A stretch of 64,000 nt of DNA from Cryptomeria japonica (taxonomy: Eukaryota > Streptophyta > Pinopsida > Cupressales > Cupressaceae). Positions 1-12,357 of the stretch are shown here, one piece after another. The stretch lies in contig NC_081407.1 of NCBI RefSeq assembly GCF_030272615.1, forward strand, positions 379,214,179 to 379,278,178, in the 5' to 3' direction. Numbering within the stretch: position 1 is the first letter of the stretch; each line of letters starts with the position of its first letter. The position numbers and the translations under genes were made by a program. A model generated the notes under the pieces. That model was not told the origin of the DNA and ran no database searches. It saw only the letters and a list, made by a program, of their open reading frames with translations.

Positions 1-500
1 ATATTTTTTTTGTAATTAGTTTTGAATGGTTTTATGAGAGGGTTTAATGGTTAAGCTGATATTTTTTAAATAGTGTTTTATTTTTTATTTGCATGTGGTT
101 GATGTGATATTAAAAGATTGGTAGGTTGTCTCATGTAAAAATCTCATAGTTGTGTCACCCTTTAATAAGTGTTATTATTTTAACTCTTTCATTTTAGCTA
201 TAGTTCATTCTATATGTACTAGAGAAGCTTTACCATAAGTGATCTTAGCATCTAGTTTTTCGACTCTATTAAATATTTTATCATTTAAAAAATCTAAATT
301 AAATTGTATGAGCAATTTTTTTTCTGTATATTATAAGCTCTTTGAATTGTCTTTAAATTAAATTTATATTTTATTTTTATTTAAATTATATTTATTTATT
401 TTATCTCAACACTATTTTGATTAGGTACTCATTTTTTAACTATCCCACAACTTACTAGGATACATGTGAGTTGAATGGGTTGTAATTTGTCCTCATTTTC
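1..500. repeat. Dispersed repeat, copy 1 (cut by the window edge)
   Basis: This AT-rich stretch is similar by eye to segments at 3,405-4,135, 21,540-22,135 and 42,218-42,420. Shared landmarks are a phrase around 20-50 (gtttaatggtt), a stretch near 250-290, and a stretch near 400-450 (gattaggtactcatttttta). It has no coding capacity and I cannot assign a repeat class. Its main value is as an uninterrupted reference copy: positions around 285-300 are exactly where the later copy is split by the 20-kb rolling-circle transposon. Confidence 0.6.
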
Positions 501-1058
501 TTTCATATTTCTGTTGACATGTTTTACACTTCAAATGCTATTGCAATATCTCTCACTTTGGTTGAATTTTTTTGTTGTTACTCAAAGAGAAAATTGCATG
601 AATATTGTAAAATATTTATTTTAGATCATCATCAACTATTGATACATCTAATTTATACATTGATTAGTGCATCTTCTAATTGATCAAAAGATCAGTGAAT
701 CTATCAATAGTGCTTGAATGTGCTTGAGGATGTCTGAAGGATTTTATATTGCCGTTGCAAGCCTTACCAGTGTTTCTCAACATAATCAAGTTTTTAATTT
801 TTAAATATAGGCGAATCAAGAGAAGCCCTTTTCAAAGATATTGAAACCTTGATTTTTCAAAGGTCAAAATTATTGGGTTGAGGCCAAAACTAAAAAATGA
901 ATAAATTACAAATCACACATGTAGACAGATTGAAAGTTTAAAATGAGAAAGAATGTGCGAAGATCTTTACAATATAAGCTTGATCTTCTACAAAGAATTA
1001 TTGTAAACCATCAATAATTTCCTTTCATCCTTCAACTCCAACATTACTTTGATACTAA

Positions 1059-1292
1059 TGTAGGCCTAGGAGTGATACACAAATAAAATAATTATAAAAT
1101 AAAATGGGCAATATATTAGAAAATAAGTGAACTAGGCAAAACCAAAAAAAAGGTGTTTCATTGATTTAATGCAACAACTTCAAATAGGTGATATAATTTT
1201 AAAAATAGAATAATATAACCAAAACTAACATCCTAACCACAATAAAAATGTTATATCTTATCAATGTAACAAAAGCTAAAGGCTACCCAACA
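1059..1292 (-). repeat. Short LTR of a degraded copia-type element
   Basis: On the minus strand a 234-bp segment starts TGTTGGGTAGCC and ends GGCCTACA, the TG...CA form expected of an LTR. It is preceded by a polypurine tract (aaggggggaa, complement of 1,293-1,302) and followed by a primer-binding-site-like TAGTATCAAAG, two changes from the usual initiator-Met tRNA match of plant copia elements. A polypurine tract on one side and a primer site on the other means this LTR is shared between two internal regions, as happens after LTR-LTR recombination or in tandem arrays. The assignment rests on these short signals only. Confidence 0.4.
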
Positions 1293-1879
1293 TTCCCCCC
1301 TTATTACATTAATCCAAATAAGCATGGAACATTGTAAGATTTGAATGCAACCCTTCTAGAAAATTTGATTGAGCACCTCCACCAATTCTCCTTACTCAAG
1401 AAATACTAGAATAACTCTATTCTAGTGGATCTCCTAATTTTAGAACTTGCAAACCTCTTTACAACATGAGAGAACGTAAAGTGTCCCCAATCTCCTTGCA
1501 CAATAAGAGAATAAATCTACTCTAAAATTTCACATCTCTTTAAAGTGTTACAAATCCCTCCTTAGTGTTGCACATTAGAGAACAACCATCTTCTAAAAGT
1601 CCACATCACCAAGCATGTCAAATCCCTCCACTATTGTATGAAATATCCTTAACCAAATGTGAATACGTTAAATGCACTCACACGAAATATAAAGATGCTA
1701 GGCCACCCATTTTGTAAATACTCACAAGAAATATTAAGATTCCCAACCTCCTTTTCGAAGGGACACAAATAAGGTGATTTTCATACAATGAATCATCCTT
1801 AAGCAAGAAGCCAGCTAAGAATGATAGACATCCTCCTACCTCCATTTCCTCCCATCGGTTATTTGACTATCTTTACATT

Positions 1880-2107
1880 CTAAAGGATATATTCATCCTC
1901 ACAATAATGATGCATTGAATCTTCCTTATGCACTTCAAAACTACAAAATTCTATTTCATCTTCATTCATAGTAGGAACTTTATTTTTCTCCAAATTACCA
2001 CTGATGAGATCTTTTGCCCATTGAATATAATTTATTTTGATATATCCCTTCTTTTTTAAAAAATAATAGCACTTTAATTGTTTACTTGTAGGATTGTTAG
2101 ACTTCAT
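1880..2107 (-). pseudogene. Remnant of a copia gag zinc-knuckle region
   Basis: A 75-residue minus-strand frame contains CYYFLKKKGYIKINY followed by IQWAKDL. This has the spacing of the CX2CX4HX4C zinc knuckle of copia nucleocapsids, but three of the four metal ligands are replaced (F, Y and Y), so it could no longer bind zinc in the normal way. It lies about 590 bp upstream, in the same orientation, of the polypurine tract and LTR at 1,059-1,302, which suggests one deleted or non-autonomous element. I see no protease, integrase or reverse transcriptase near it. Confidence 0.4.
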
Positions 2108-2109
2108 AA

Positions 2110-3400
2110 CAAGAAAAGTAATTTCTGCACTAATTGGATAGTTTTATCTAAATCATCTTTCTTTGTCCATCTAGGAAGTAATCATAGTTCATATACTAGT
2201 AATCATTTATTTTAGTGTAAAAATAATATGATTAAAACTTGATGGTATGTGACTTAGTAAGATTTCTTTACCATTATCATAATCAATAGTAGATTTTACA
2301 CCTACATGTTGATTAAGAAGGAAACAAAATGTACAAATATGTCAGACAATATTGTCTTCATCTTTCATCTTCAAAGTAAAAAAAATAAAAAACCTTAATG
2401 GATATTTTAGCACTTGAAGCTTGTGAAACACATAATGAATTAAGTCGTTCCCCTATTTTCTTTGATATTTTTGTTAGATAAATATGGTGCAAATATGCAT
2501 AACTTAATAATATAAGGCCAATCAATGTCCTAGCCCTACAATTTTTAACTATCCATTTTATTGCTTTGCCTTAATCTTATAGATTTTTTATAGTTCTAAT
2601 CACAATGTCCCTTAAATATAATTCAATTAGAAGTATTGTTATCTTTATTTTCTATATATTAAAATCATACCTTTTAAACTTTGATATTGTAAGTAAGTTT
2701 TTCATTTTAATAAGGTTCCTTATTACTTTGAGATAACTAAAGAACTTGAGAAGTTTGCAAAATAATATTTAAATCTCCTCATATTTCCTAATGGATGCAT
2801 AAAATATCTCATACACCGATATTTTTGACTAAAATAAATTCACACATACCTTTAGAAATGCACCTTATATGATTGCTAAATCTTTAATCGACAAACCATT
2901 AATTCATGGAGTTACTACCTTGTGATAACAACAATAATTGAAGCATTCAAACAAAGATTTTGTGTTACATCCTATTGTTGTTCATCCATCACTTCCTTAT
3001 GCATTCTACCCTCATTTTATACTAATTTTCTCTTAATAGTTAATTCCCCTTCCAGTCGTCTTCACCATCATTTCTTCAATGGTAGTTTGAATAACACACA
3101 ATAAATTTTTACAATAATAATACCAACAAATAAAAGGACCAAATAAATTACTAAATGCACCTTTTTAAGTTCCTCACACATTCTTTTATTTTGATATGTG
3201 AATCTCACACCTCTAGTCCACAACCATATTACTTGAATGTGCTAGAATCATTTAACACAATTAATATCACACTTAAAACATAGGGGGACTTAATAGGTCT
3301 ACAAGGATTTCCTTGATATTTAAGAATATGATTTTAGATTCTATTGGAGTGGTCTTTCTTCTACAATGTAGTACTAGCCTAAGAGAGATGAGTTTCTTGA
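2110..3400. other. AT-rich intergenic DNA, nothing recognised
   Basis: Only short chance frames occur here. I see no splice-consistent exons, no RNA gene and no clear repeat. Confidence 0.5.
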
Positions 3401-3404
3401 TTTT

Positions 3405-4135
3405 TGAAGTTGTCAAGTGAAGGTAATCAGGTATTGCTTGATGCAAAGGGTGCATCTTTTTGTTAAGTCAACACAAAAAACAAGGCCTCTAGAGCTATGA
3501 CATTGGATTCTGGTAGTTTTTAATGTTGAGCTCATTGCCAGGGATGTTGTTGGGCGGACAACAAAAGCTAGTCTCTTAGAGAAACTCATGGGATCCTGCT
3601 CCATCTGAGGCCAAACAATTGGTGCTGACATGGCCAAAAATAAACCCGGGTTATCAATCTAACCAAACTTGTAATCATTCATGGGATTGAAAATCTTGAG
3701 TCCCTTTCCATCGAACATGACTTTTTTTAATTTTTTTTCAAAATTGGAGAGCCATTAAGTACATTTAATGCTATCGATAAGTGATGTTGTCAGATGTTTG
3801 AAAAAATAGTTTGTGGACAGTAGGGCGATATCACATGTGGATTTAGTTGAGTGTTTTGTGTGTGAAAAGTTGTGGTGACCTTGTCATGGATAACTGATCA
3901 ATCTGGGTAAGTAATATTCCTCATGGTAACTTTTGGATGGCTTTATGATAGAGTTTAATGATTGAAATGATATTTTTCATCTAAAGATTTTTATGTGGTT
4001 AATGAAACAAAGGATTCATGCAAAAGGTCATGTTGTTGTTTTTATCAAATTAAAAAGTGCTACTATTTTAATTTCTTATTTTGACTATATTCCATTCTAT
4101 ATTCATTAGATAAGGTTTATTATAACCTTCAATAA
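3405..4135. repeat. Dispersed repeat, copy 2
   Basis: This is the longest uninterrupted copy of the repeat also seen at 1-500 and 21,540-22,135. The section from about 3,630 (ggccaaaaataaacccggg) matches 21,549 onward with scattered substitutions. The section from 3,409 (aagtgaaggtaatc...ttgcttgatgca) resembles 17,752-17,780. The short antisense frames inside it are not preserved between copies and I do not regard them as genes. Confidence 0.55.
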
Positions 4136-6040
4136 TGTTTTTATTTAAGGTTTGGAATGGTGCGCTGAAGAGAAGGGTCGACAGATTAAGAAATGGGAAT
4201 TGAATGCCTTTGGGAGTCCATGAAGAATCAAATAAAAATGAAGCACATGAACTAAACATTATGTGTGTTGGAATCAAGTGTGAAGGCTATGAACTGGGCA
4301 ATCACAGAGATTGGGGAGAGTTAAGGTGGAAGCCGCGTAAACGATGAATAAAATATTTTTATTTTTTTAAAAATTTCATCGAAGAAATGAAATGAAATAA
4401 CAGTAGGATGAGTGGTGCGAGAACAGAGAAAGAAAGAGGATAGGCACAAGATCTGGCTTATGAAAACTGGGCAGGGAATTAGTAAGCTTGATTACGGATT
4501 TAAGATAGCGAGAGAGGTCGCAGAAGCCCAAATTGAATTAATAATACGTTGCAAATTTGATGCATAATTATAAAATGAAAAAGCATTTGAACGAAATAGG
4601 AGTTATTTCGTCTGTATGGTGAATTATGTGTATGTTGAAAGAACAGAGAAGTCTCTATCATTTTATTTTGGTATTCTATGAGTATTGAGTTGCAGCCAAG
4701 CTAGTTCTGGCATCACTATAAAATAAATAGTTGAGTTCTCTTACTCTTTCTAGTTTTAGGTTTTTAATTCTTAATATATAATTTATCATGATTATTTATT
4801 AGGTTAATTAGATTATCTTGATTATTATATTTTCTTTATACTTATTATGAAGTTGATATGAGTTGAACATACAATCTTTATGCTCATCAAATATATAGAA
4901 GAATAAAATGTACCCCTACATAAAATATCTAGGTCATTTAAATCAATTTAAGATAATGAATAATAAGATTATCCTTGATATGGGAGTAGAATCTATACAA
5001 TCACTTAAACATATACTAAAATAATGAATATGGATAGATGGTCTTAGTTGTTTCTGTGATGTGAAATATAGTGTTTATGGTGCACTATGGTGATATAAAT
5101 TAATGATATATCATCAAATCCATTTTATAAACTCAAATATTAGAAATAAAGACTGTTAGAAAGTCACAATTTGGGAGCAAGAGAGCAATCAAGAGATTAA
5201 GAATGTAAAAATTGAGAGTAACTAAGCAATAAAAAATAAAAAGTGTGGCTAAGGCCAAAATCTTAACCTGATATCATTGGAAAATCCATCAAATTCTCTA
5301 GAAAAATATTCATTTGGTGAAAAGGTGATGATTTTAAAAGGATTTTAAATATTTTCCAATGCCTACCAACAAACTTTCCTAATAAACCTCTAAAGCCACA
5401 AGAGAGATTAAATGCATAACTTTTGGCTAGTAAATCATTTAATTATGAATTTTTTCCAAGTTGACAACTTAGATTCCAGTAGGGTCAAAGCCTAGAGAAA
5501 TGATATCATCTCAAGTAAATAATTTTTTTATTTTATTATTTTTTGTAATTTGGATAATAAATTTTTCAAACCTCAAAATCTTGAAATCAGGGAAATGTGT
5601 TGATGAAAAAATTGATTCCATTTGTCAAAATACTATTAAGAACATACCATAAATTGTCTTTGCCCAAAACTTCATAGTTTTTGACATCTAATTATTTTTT
5701 ATTTTTTGCGCCAAAGCAAATGGTCAATTTCAAGTGCAAACAAAATGATACATAGAACATTTCCAATCTGGCACCTACCATGGGAGTCCATATTATCAAT
5801 AGGCTCTACTAAATTGGAATCTATGGTTCTAAAGTGAATTTAATAAATTATGAAAAAAAGATCCAACTTAACAGACACATGATAAGGTATCCTAATGACA
5901 ACTTTCAACTATGCTCATATGTCCACCAATCTTGAATAATATTGAGAAATGAACATTATATTCTAACCAAATAACAAATTTGATGTGAAATTTTGAAATT
6001 AAGCTAATAAAAAATGGGGCGTAACAAGGTGGTAGTTGTT
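4136..6040. other. Intergenic DNA without recognisable features
   Basis: The sequence is AT-rich with short frames only. Nothing here could be assigned to a gene or to a repeat family from inspection. Confidence 0.5.
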
Positions 6041-6049
6041 TCTAAGATA

Positions 6050-6480
6050 GAAAAAATAACAAAAACTTGTGATGTTGTAGTTGTTGAATGGGAAATACTA
6101 AGAGGGGAGAGGTGAATCACTATTTCCTTGAACTTATTAAAAAATTTGAAAAACCAACCACATAACATTACTTAGCTAAAGAAATTGCAAGATAGCAAAC
6201 AAAAGTAACACAAAGATTTATATGTGGAAAAACTAGAGAAAGTGCTAGCTCCCAATAATATGTAATTGGTTATAGTACTACAAAAATGAACTGTTATGTT
6301 TGCATCTATCATATGCATGAGATACTGTTACAATTAAATGCATATTCTATATTACAATCACTATACAAAATCACTTACCCATCCATTGTTAGATCTGACA
6401 TACTATACACCATATCATATGATCAAAAGATCATCTATCTAAACAATAAGTTAGCTAACTGCATTATATACTAAACATGT
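6050..6480. repeat. LTR-like plant repeat fragment
   Basis: The segment contains actaagaggggagaggtgaatcac followed by a phrase of the type aacacaaagatttatatgtgg. To my recollection similar wording is common in LTR-derived repeats of large plant genomes. I cannot define either end or a target duplication, and the orientation is uncertain. It lies just downstream (minus-strand sense) of the decayed frame at 6,625-8,964 and could be that element's terminal repeat. Confidence 0.3.
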
Positions 6481-6624
6481 TTTCGTGAAGTCGACTTTAA
6501 CTAGAGTAAAGGATATGCTCCAAAAAGCCTTTGCACACCACACTATACTTATTCAAACTAGAAAAGGATGGATCAACCAAACTACTAAGGCTAGCACTTT
6601 GTAGAAATGATATCACATCCTGAA

Positions 6625-8964
6625 CTACTTTATTCTTTTTTTTTTCAATTCATCAAACACATCATTCTCAGTTGAACCCTGAATGGCTTTACCAATTTGA
6701 AACTTTTGAAAGGAATCAATCTTATTGATATCAACAAGAAACATGGAAGAAGGAATACATTGGAATGATAGTGGAGTGGCGAGTAAGTTTTCTGATGTCC
6801 CAAAGCTAGAGATGGCTTCCACCCTTTCATTGATGTTAGTTGGTGCATCATGTTCTTCAGATGAAACCTTTTATTCCACTTCCTTCTCTTCTACATCCTT
6901 CATGTTCACATTATCCTTGTTCTCTCTATCCTCTTTCTCTTTTGAGATATTGATCGGAACATCCAGAACAATAGTGGCACCAGGTGCATTTACCAAAGGA
7001 TTTTCTTTCACAATACTGACATCAAGCACATTATTCTTGGATACAACATTACTAGAGATAACCTTTTCAATAACAATATTATCAATCACATCTTCAATAG
7101 ACATATTTTCTTCATCTTCAATAACCAATAAGAGTCCAAATTTGCTTGAAACATATTTCACATATTGTATTATTTATGCATTAAATGTATTTATATCTTG
7201 TGACCTTTTCATAAGAGCATCTATCCTTTTCTTTATCTTGAGTTCTATTATGCATATTTGTACAATTGTGGCCTTGTCTTTCTTGGAAATAGTCTTTCCA
7301 ACAACCTCTAGAGCATGTTTCCGGATTTCCTTGTCATCTTCTATAGCTTTGCTTTTGCTTTCATTTAGAATTTTCCAAAGATCTTGGAAATTATCTTTCT
7401 TCAAATATTCTAAAAATATATTTTATCTAAATACTGGATGAAAGCATTTACAAATGTTTCCTTATCTTCATTTTCAGCTTCAGCATACATGTCACCTACT
7501 TGTTTTAACTAACCTTCAAAAGCTATCATATTATACACAGATTCTAATTCAAGGGGTTGCACAACAATCTCCTTACCTTTGCCTTTCCAAGTTTGAATCT
7601 GAAATTCTTGTGTATTAGTTTTCTTCTTCTGATGTATCATCTCCAAACTCAACTTCAAGGACTTTCCTATTTCCCCTCCTAGGCTTCTTGAAAAAAGATG
7701 CAGAAGGATTTTCCTTCTTCCTCTTGATAGAATTTTCAACTTCTTTACTTGGAGAACCTTTCTCTTTCATCAAAACACCAAAAGATGCAACAATCTTACT
7801 AGAACTCTTGAATTACTCCACTTCCTAAGTAGTAAGGCTGGATTACTTTAGAGATTTGTTAATAGTTTTCTAAACAATTTTCTTCCTCGCCTTCTTGGAT
7901 TGCTCAATATGAATTTTCATGGATTTTTCTTCTGTTGTCCCATACCTTTCTTTGGTCTCATCTACCAGACTTTCCAACAAGACATTTGCAAGTCCTTCCA
8001 ATATTAATTCAAAAAATTCATATCCCAAAGCCAAAATCCATCAAGTTCTAGGAACTATGACCTCCATGTGCATTTGTCTATTGAAATCATGAATGTTATA
8101 TCATCCTTGTATTTTTTGCATGAAGGACCTAGGGATTCTCTGCTTCTTGTGCATTTTGAGCTGAAATATTGGTAAGTACCCTATGAATGCCTTTTCTTGC
8201 TCAGAAAAATTTGTAAACCTTCTCAAGCAATCTGCAATTTGATGAGCTACTGGAGTGCCTTCTATCCTCACTACTTTTCCACATTCAGGGATCTCTTGTA
8301 AGAAATAAAATAATATACATAGGGCCAGTGACCCATACTTGAATGGATTATTTTTATCATTGCACTGCTTCAAGTTTTCCATAAACTATTGCCTTTGAAT
8401 TTCACATAGATCAAAATATACACTATTCATGACCATTTTGTATGCCATATTGACTGCAGTGGCTGAAATCAAGGTTTCTCAATTGGTATAATAGATCTTG
8501 TAGCCTATCATCATTGAAGCATAATGTACAATAGGGTTTGTGATAGTGCCAACCCTCAAAGAATGGTCATTGTATGTAGCCTTGGTTAGCATCTCAACCT
8601 CCTTATTCTTTGTTGATTTTGGTATTGGAATAGAACCTATATCACATATACTGGTAATCACCTTCATTACATCCTTGGTAATATAGAATGGTTTGTGAAT
8701 CCATAGGAATTCATCATGAAATATGCTCATAGCACTTCTGACCCATTTGTCATAGGAACAAAAGTTTGGAAAGTGGTTCCACACTTGGACTCTTTTCTCC
8801 GCTAGGGTTTTGAATTTTGATTTTATTTTAAAACAATTCCCAATCAACTTGTCTATCCATAACCTTCCTAGATTTCCATAGTCAGATTCATCCAAGTTCA
8901 TATGAAAATATACCTTGATATCTTTTGAAATTTGACAAAACCTACTACTCTTCAAAAGTGACAA
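6625..8964 (-). pseudogene. Decayed minus-strand reading frame, probably retroelement-derived
   Basis: Successive minus-strand frames at 8,964-8,479, 8,382-8,101, 7,739-7,509, 7,404-7,174, 7,161-6,871 and 6,822-6,625 read as one protein broken by stops and frameshifts. The N-terminal part has a compact alpha-rich stretch (WNHFPNFCSYDKWVRSAMSI, then FLWIHKPFYIT). The middle is basic and serine/lysine-rich. The C-terminal part is acidic and low-complexity (EDEENMSIEDVID, KEKEDREN). I do not recognise a catalytic domain. A gag-like or accessory product of a plant repeat is likely given the surroundings, but it could equally be an unidentified host pseudogene. Confidence 0.45.
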
Positions 8965-9377
8965 AGAAAGTATGGAGATGGATTTTGTTTGTTGTCATGC
9001 AATATGTTACACTTTATGGTAGATACTCTTATGTCCATGGATATCACTTTGTGCTTCTGAATCATTTTCGCCATAAAGACCTGGTGTCTATCCCTTTCCA
9101 TTTGTTTAGCTCCCTTAACACTAGCATTAAGGATTTTAAGGCTAACCTAAATAGTAACCCTCGCATGCATGAAGTGTTAATGTTGCTCTTATACAACCAT
9201 GTCAAGGCTTCCTCTGTGTAGCATTCTATCACCAAGCTCTCTGATTCGGATGATGAATTTGAGGACTCTGATGATAGTGAAGATAATGGGTCTAATACTA
9301 AGTGGGAAGATGATGTTGATAGGATTACCCTTGCTAAGGGTTCTACCAAGGAAAAGGACAAAGATTTGGCATAAACA
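8940..9377 (+). pseudogene. Plus-strand ORF remnant with acidic tail
   Basis: The frame opens near 8,940 and reads through RYSYVHGYHFVLLNHFRH and IPFHLFSSLN. It meets a TAG stop at 9,219-9,221, then continues in the same frame with an acidic serine/aspartate tail (SDSDDEFEDSDDSEDNGS) to a stop at 9,374. It starts head-to-head with the decayed minus-strand frame ending at 8,964. It lies directly upstream of sequence that matches the 3' spacer and LTR of the Tat-type element at 49.8-63.6 kb, so it may be the residual coding part of a non-autonomous relative. I do not recognise the protein family. Confidence 0.4.
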
Positions 9378-10090
9378 ATAGTGCTAACTCAACTAATTAA
9401 TAGCGCTAAACAATCAAAAGTGCTACAACAGCTATGCAAAAGCGCTAATACCACTATGCAATAGCGCTATAGTGGCACGAAAGCACTAATTTAGTTTACA
9501 ACAGTGCCAAAACACCGTTTTAGTGCTATTGTGTGGACTCAACTTGGACTCAGCAAACAACATATAAAAAATGCATAAAATTCAAAAATTCAAATTCACA
9601 TACCGCTGGTCCGTAGTCATCTGGCCACTGGAATCGACGGACTCGCTCTAATCGGTGCTCTACTATGGGAATCGACATCTTGAGTGTTGCTTTCTCTTCC
9701 AAAATGTCATTATCAGAGCTCAAATTTCACTATGGACGCGAATGCAAATGAGCCTATTTTCACCCCTTCCTCCCCATATAAACCTTTCGCCATAACCTTA
9801 ATTTTCCCCCGCTCACCACCGTGGTCTCCGTGAACTTCTCAAGCCTCCCATTTCTCCATTTTATCTCTGATTTCTTCTATTTTTCACAGTATTGCTAAAT
9901 TCTTCTCTTCTATCTCCCTGTCAATTTTCATTCTTTTTCGAGAGATCGCCTGATTTTTTGAAATTTTTGGCCCATCTCTCGAGGGGCATACCACCCATTA
10001 AATTAACATTTTATGGGGCATATTTCTTCACACCTATTTTTCTTTCTTTGAAACGATGCGATAAACCACACCGTCTCAAAGAGGGGCAAA
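9378..10090 (+). mobile_element. 3' internal spacer of a Tat-related LTR element
   Basis: Positions 9,932-10,090 match 61,660-61,818, the spacer just before the 3' LTR of the complete Tat-type element. Both share gagagatcgcc, ggcccatctctcgagggg, ccacccattaaatt and cgtctcaaagaggggcaaa. The last is the polypurine tract (10,078-10,090). Upstream, 9,390-9,540 is rich in agcgcta/agtgcta words. The 5' half of this element is missing, so it is a truncated relative rather than a full copy. Confidence 0.65.
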
Positions 10091-11512
10091 TGTAGTCACA
10101 TAAATCTATCCAGTTTAATTAAATGAATATTAGTTATTTATTTGATTAAAAATCCACTAGCCATCAGTTAATTAAATTAATATTTAATTAATTCATCTTC
10201 AAACATTCTCCTATTAATTAACTAAATTATTCGATTTATTTCAATTAATTCATTAAACCAAATTCACAATCAATTAAATGAATAAATCCTATTTATTTAA
10301 TTTAATCCCCTTTCCTCTTTTAAATAAATTAAATAAAAACATTTGTTTAAATCATTCACACCCCCCCCCCCCCACTTGCATTTTCCTACAAATGTAAGTT
10401 GCAACCACAAGTTGAAATAAATTAATTTTATTTTAATTAAAATCCTATTTTCCCTCACCCACCAAACCCACTTGCAATCCTAATCCCCTTCTAAATTCTT
10501 CTAACCCCTTCCTAATTAGCCTAATCCATCCCCTAATTATTGTCACATTCCGAAGAACCTTGGAGTCACTTCTCAAAGCCTTCAAAGTCTTTGAAAAGCA
10601 TTTAATGCTTTATGTGTTCAACAAGCCAAACCTCTAAAGTCTTCCATGACCACTAATGGCTCTTACATGACCATTAATGGCTCTTACATAACCATTTATG
10701 GTTAATTCAACTTTCACCCATATGTCTTCTCAAGCATTTATTGCTTTGACCATGGTTATCCCTTTAACCTTTGCACAAGAATCTATCCATTGGATAAAGA
10801 CATTATTCTTTGGATAATGAATTTATTCACTCAACCTAACCTTAACCTTAACTCCCAAGTTAACTCTCAGGTCATGTCAAGCATTTAATGCTTATTCCCT
10901 CTCCTCTCAACCCATCTAATGTTGAAATCCCTCACATGGATTGAATATCATTCAATCTTGACCCTTGTTGAGATTACTCAATCTCAACCATCCATTGCTC
11001 CATTTTTTCTATAAATAGAGCCCATTTCTTCATAATCTAGATCCTGAAAACTTGTATGCATTTAATCTATAGTCATTTTTAGAGAATATTTTAGCATAAA
11101 TCACTAATATATTGTCATTTTGGACTAAAATAAATCTTAGTTCATTTCATAGCATCTCATATTTAGCTTATTTTACACTTGCATAGCATAAGTTCATAAG
11201 CATTTTAAATCCTGAATCTCCATAAGACATCCATAGTGCAAAAAGATGCTGAGAGCTACACTAATTTGGAACTTGGAGAGGAGAGGAACAAGGTAGAAGG
11301 AGCTAAGAGCATGTTAAAAGTCATTTGGAGATGCTTTGTGGTATTTGCTTCCATAGTTAAATATTTTATCATGTTTTTAATGTCTCTTTTGATATGCCTG
11401 CTTAGACTAGTTTTTGGTTGATTGGCACTAATCTTTGTCTTGGTTTCTTGTGTTTTTGTGTGTTATACGACCACAAGTTTTATTCTAACCTTGTCCATTT
11501 TGAAGAGCATCA
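10091..11512 (+). repeat. LTR of a truncated Tat-related element
   Basis: The segment starts TGTAGTCACATAAAT directly after the polypurine tract and ends GAGCATCA. These are the same ends as the LTRs at 49,823-51,630 and 61,819-63,618, but it is shorter (1,422 versus about 1,800 bp) and clearly diverged. It contains the TATAAATAG promoter box at 11,010-11,018 in the same context as the other two LTRs, and a run of about 14 C at 10,358-10,371. It keeps the TG start that both LTRs of the complete element have lost. The copia element was inserted about 20 bp past its end. Confidence 0.7.
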
Positions 11513-11532
11513 CTTTCTTTAAGACAAAGGAT

Positions 11533-11537
11533 AATAA
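11533..11537. other. Target site duplication of the copia element, left
   Basis: AATAA lies directly before the 5' LTR and is repeated directly after the 3' LTR at 17,547-17,551. Five bp is the normal length for Ty1/copia integration. Confidence 0.85.
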
Positions 11538-12255
11538 TGTTGATGATATATAGCATCGGTCGAATTCCTCTTGGCCAACTCAGCATGGTCAAATGTGTGA
11601 ATGGCCTATCGACCTTACACATTTGATGCACCATCTAATATTAATCTATTAATATATTCTTAGTGAATTAGAGGTGTCTCTTCGAGTTTGCTTTAATTTG
11701 TAATAAGCCGACTTTTGACGAAAAGTCACGAACATCTATTGAAAGTATGCGATATGTAAAGGGAGATGACTCTTGGGCATTACCGATTGATAGATATATA
11801 ACAAGTGTGGTCTTCTCTCCTTGACACATACAAGTTCAGATATAATAACTATACAAGTAGATCCATATTCATCTACAGTAGATAGGATCACTCCTTGTGA
11901 CATTCGAAATATATATTGAAGAACACACTCGTATAATAGTCCGTAGACATTCTGTAGATACTCATTTTCTTCAGTAGTTCATTGAGATTGTACAATGGAT
12001 AACAGTCTATCTACAACAGGTTAAGTATCAACTAAGGAATTTTGATTCCTTATTGTAGATCACATAGTCTTTATATGAATTATTGTCATATATATATATA
12101 GCTTCAAGAGTGAAGCAAACACTTTGTAAAATTAAGATAATAAAGTCATATTTCATTCTTGGGGTTTTCACCTTCAAGAGGAATGTTTTCCCAAGGTAAT
12201 ATCTGTGCATTTGTGTGAATTATTTTGTTACCTAATCTGATCATAAAACTTAACA
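11538..12255 (+). repeat. Copia 5' LTR
   Basis: The 718-bp LTR is nearly the same as 16,827-17,546, with scattered substitutions and a two-base length difference. A TA-rich run at 12,088-12,101 in the 3' third is the best candidate for its TATA box. The primer-binding site follows immediately. Confidence 0.93.
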
Positions 12256-12267
12256 TGGTATCAGAAC
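12256..12267 (+). promoter_or_regulatory. Copia primer-binding site (initiator-Met tRNA type)
   Basis: TGGTATCAGAAC directly after the LTR differs by one base from TGGTATCAGAGC, the usual plant copia match to the 3' end of initiator methionine tRNA. Confidence 0.88.
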
Positions 12268-12357
12268 CATGGTGAAAGAAGATTGTGATCAGATTCTATA
12301 CAACCTCTAAGTATTCTCTTCTCTCTCTTTGTCGAGCAATATCTCTAAGTCTCAAAA

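Noticed and set aside
6725-7441. 238-codon plus-strand ORF
   Set aside because: It is the antisense of the decayed minus-strand frame and is Ser/Phe-rich as expected of such a shadow.
10358-10371. Run of about 14 C residues as a regulatory element
   Set aside because: It is absent from the other two LTRs of the family and is best seen as a private homopolymer expansion.
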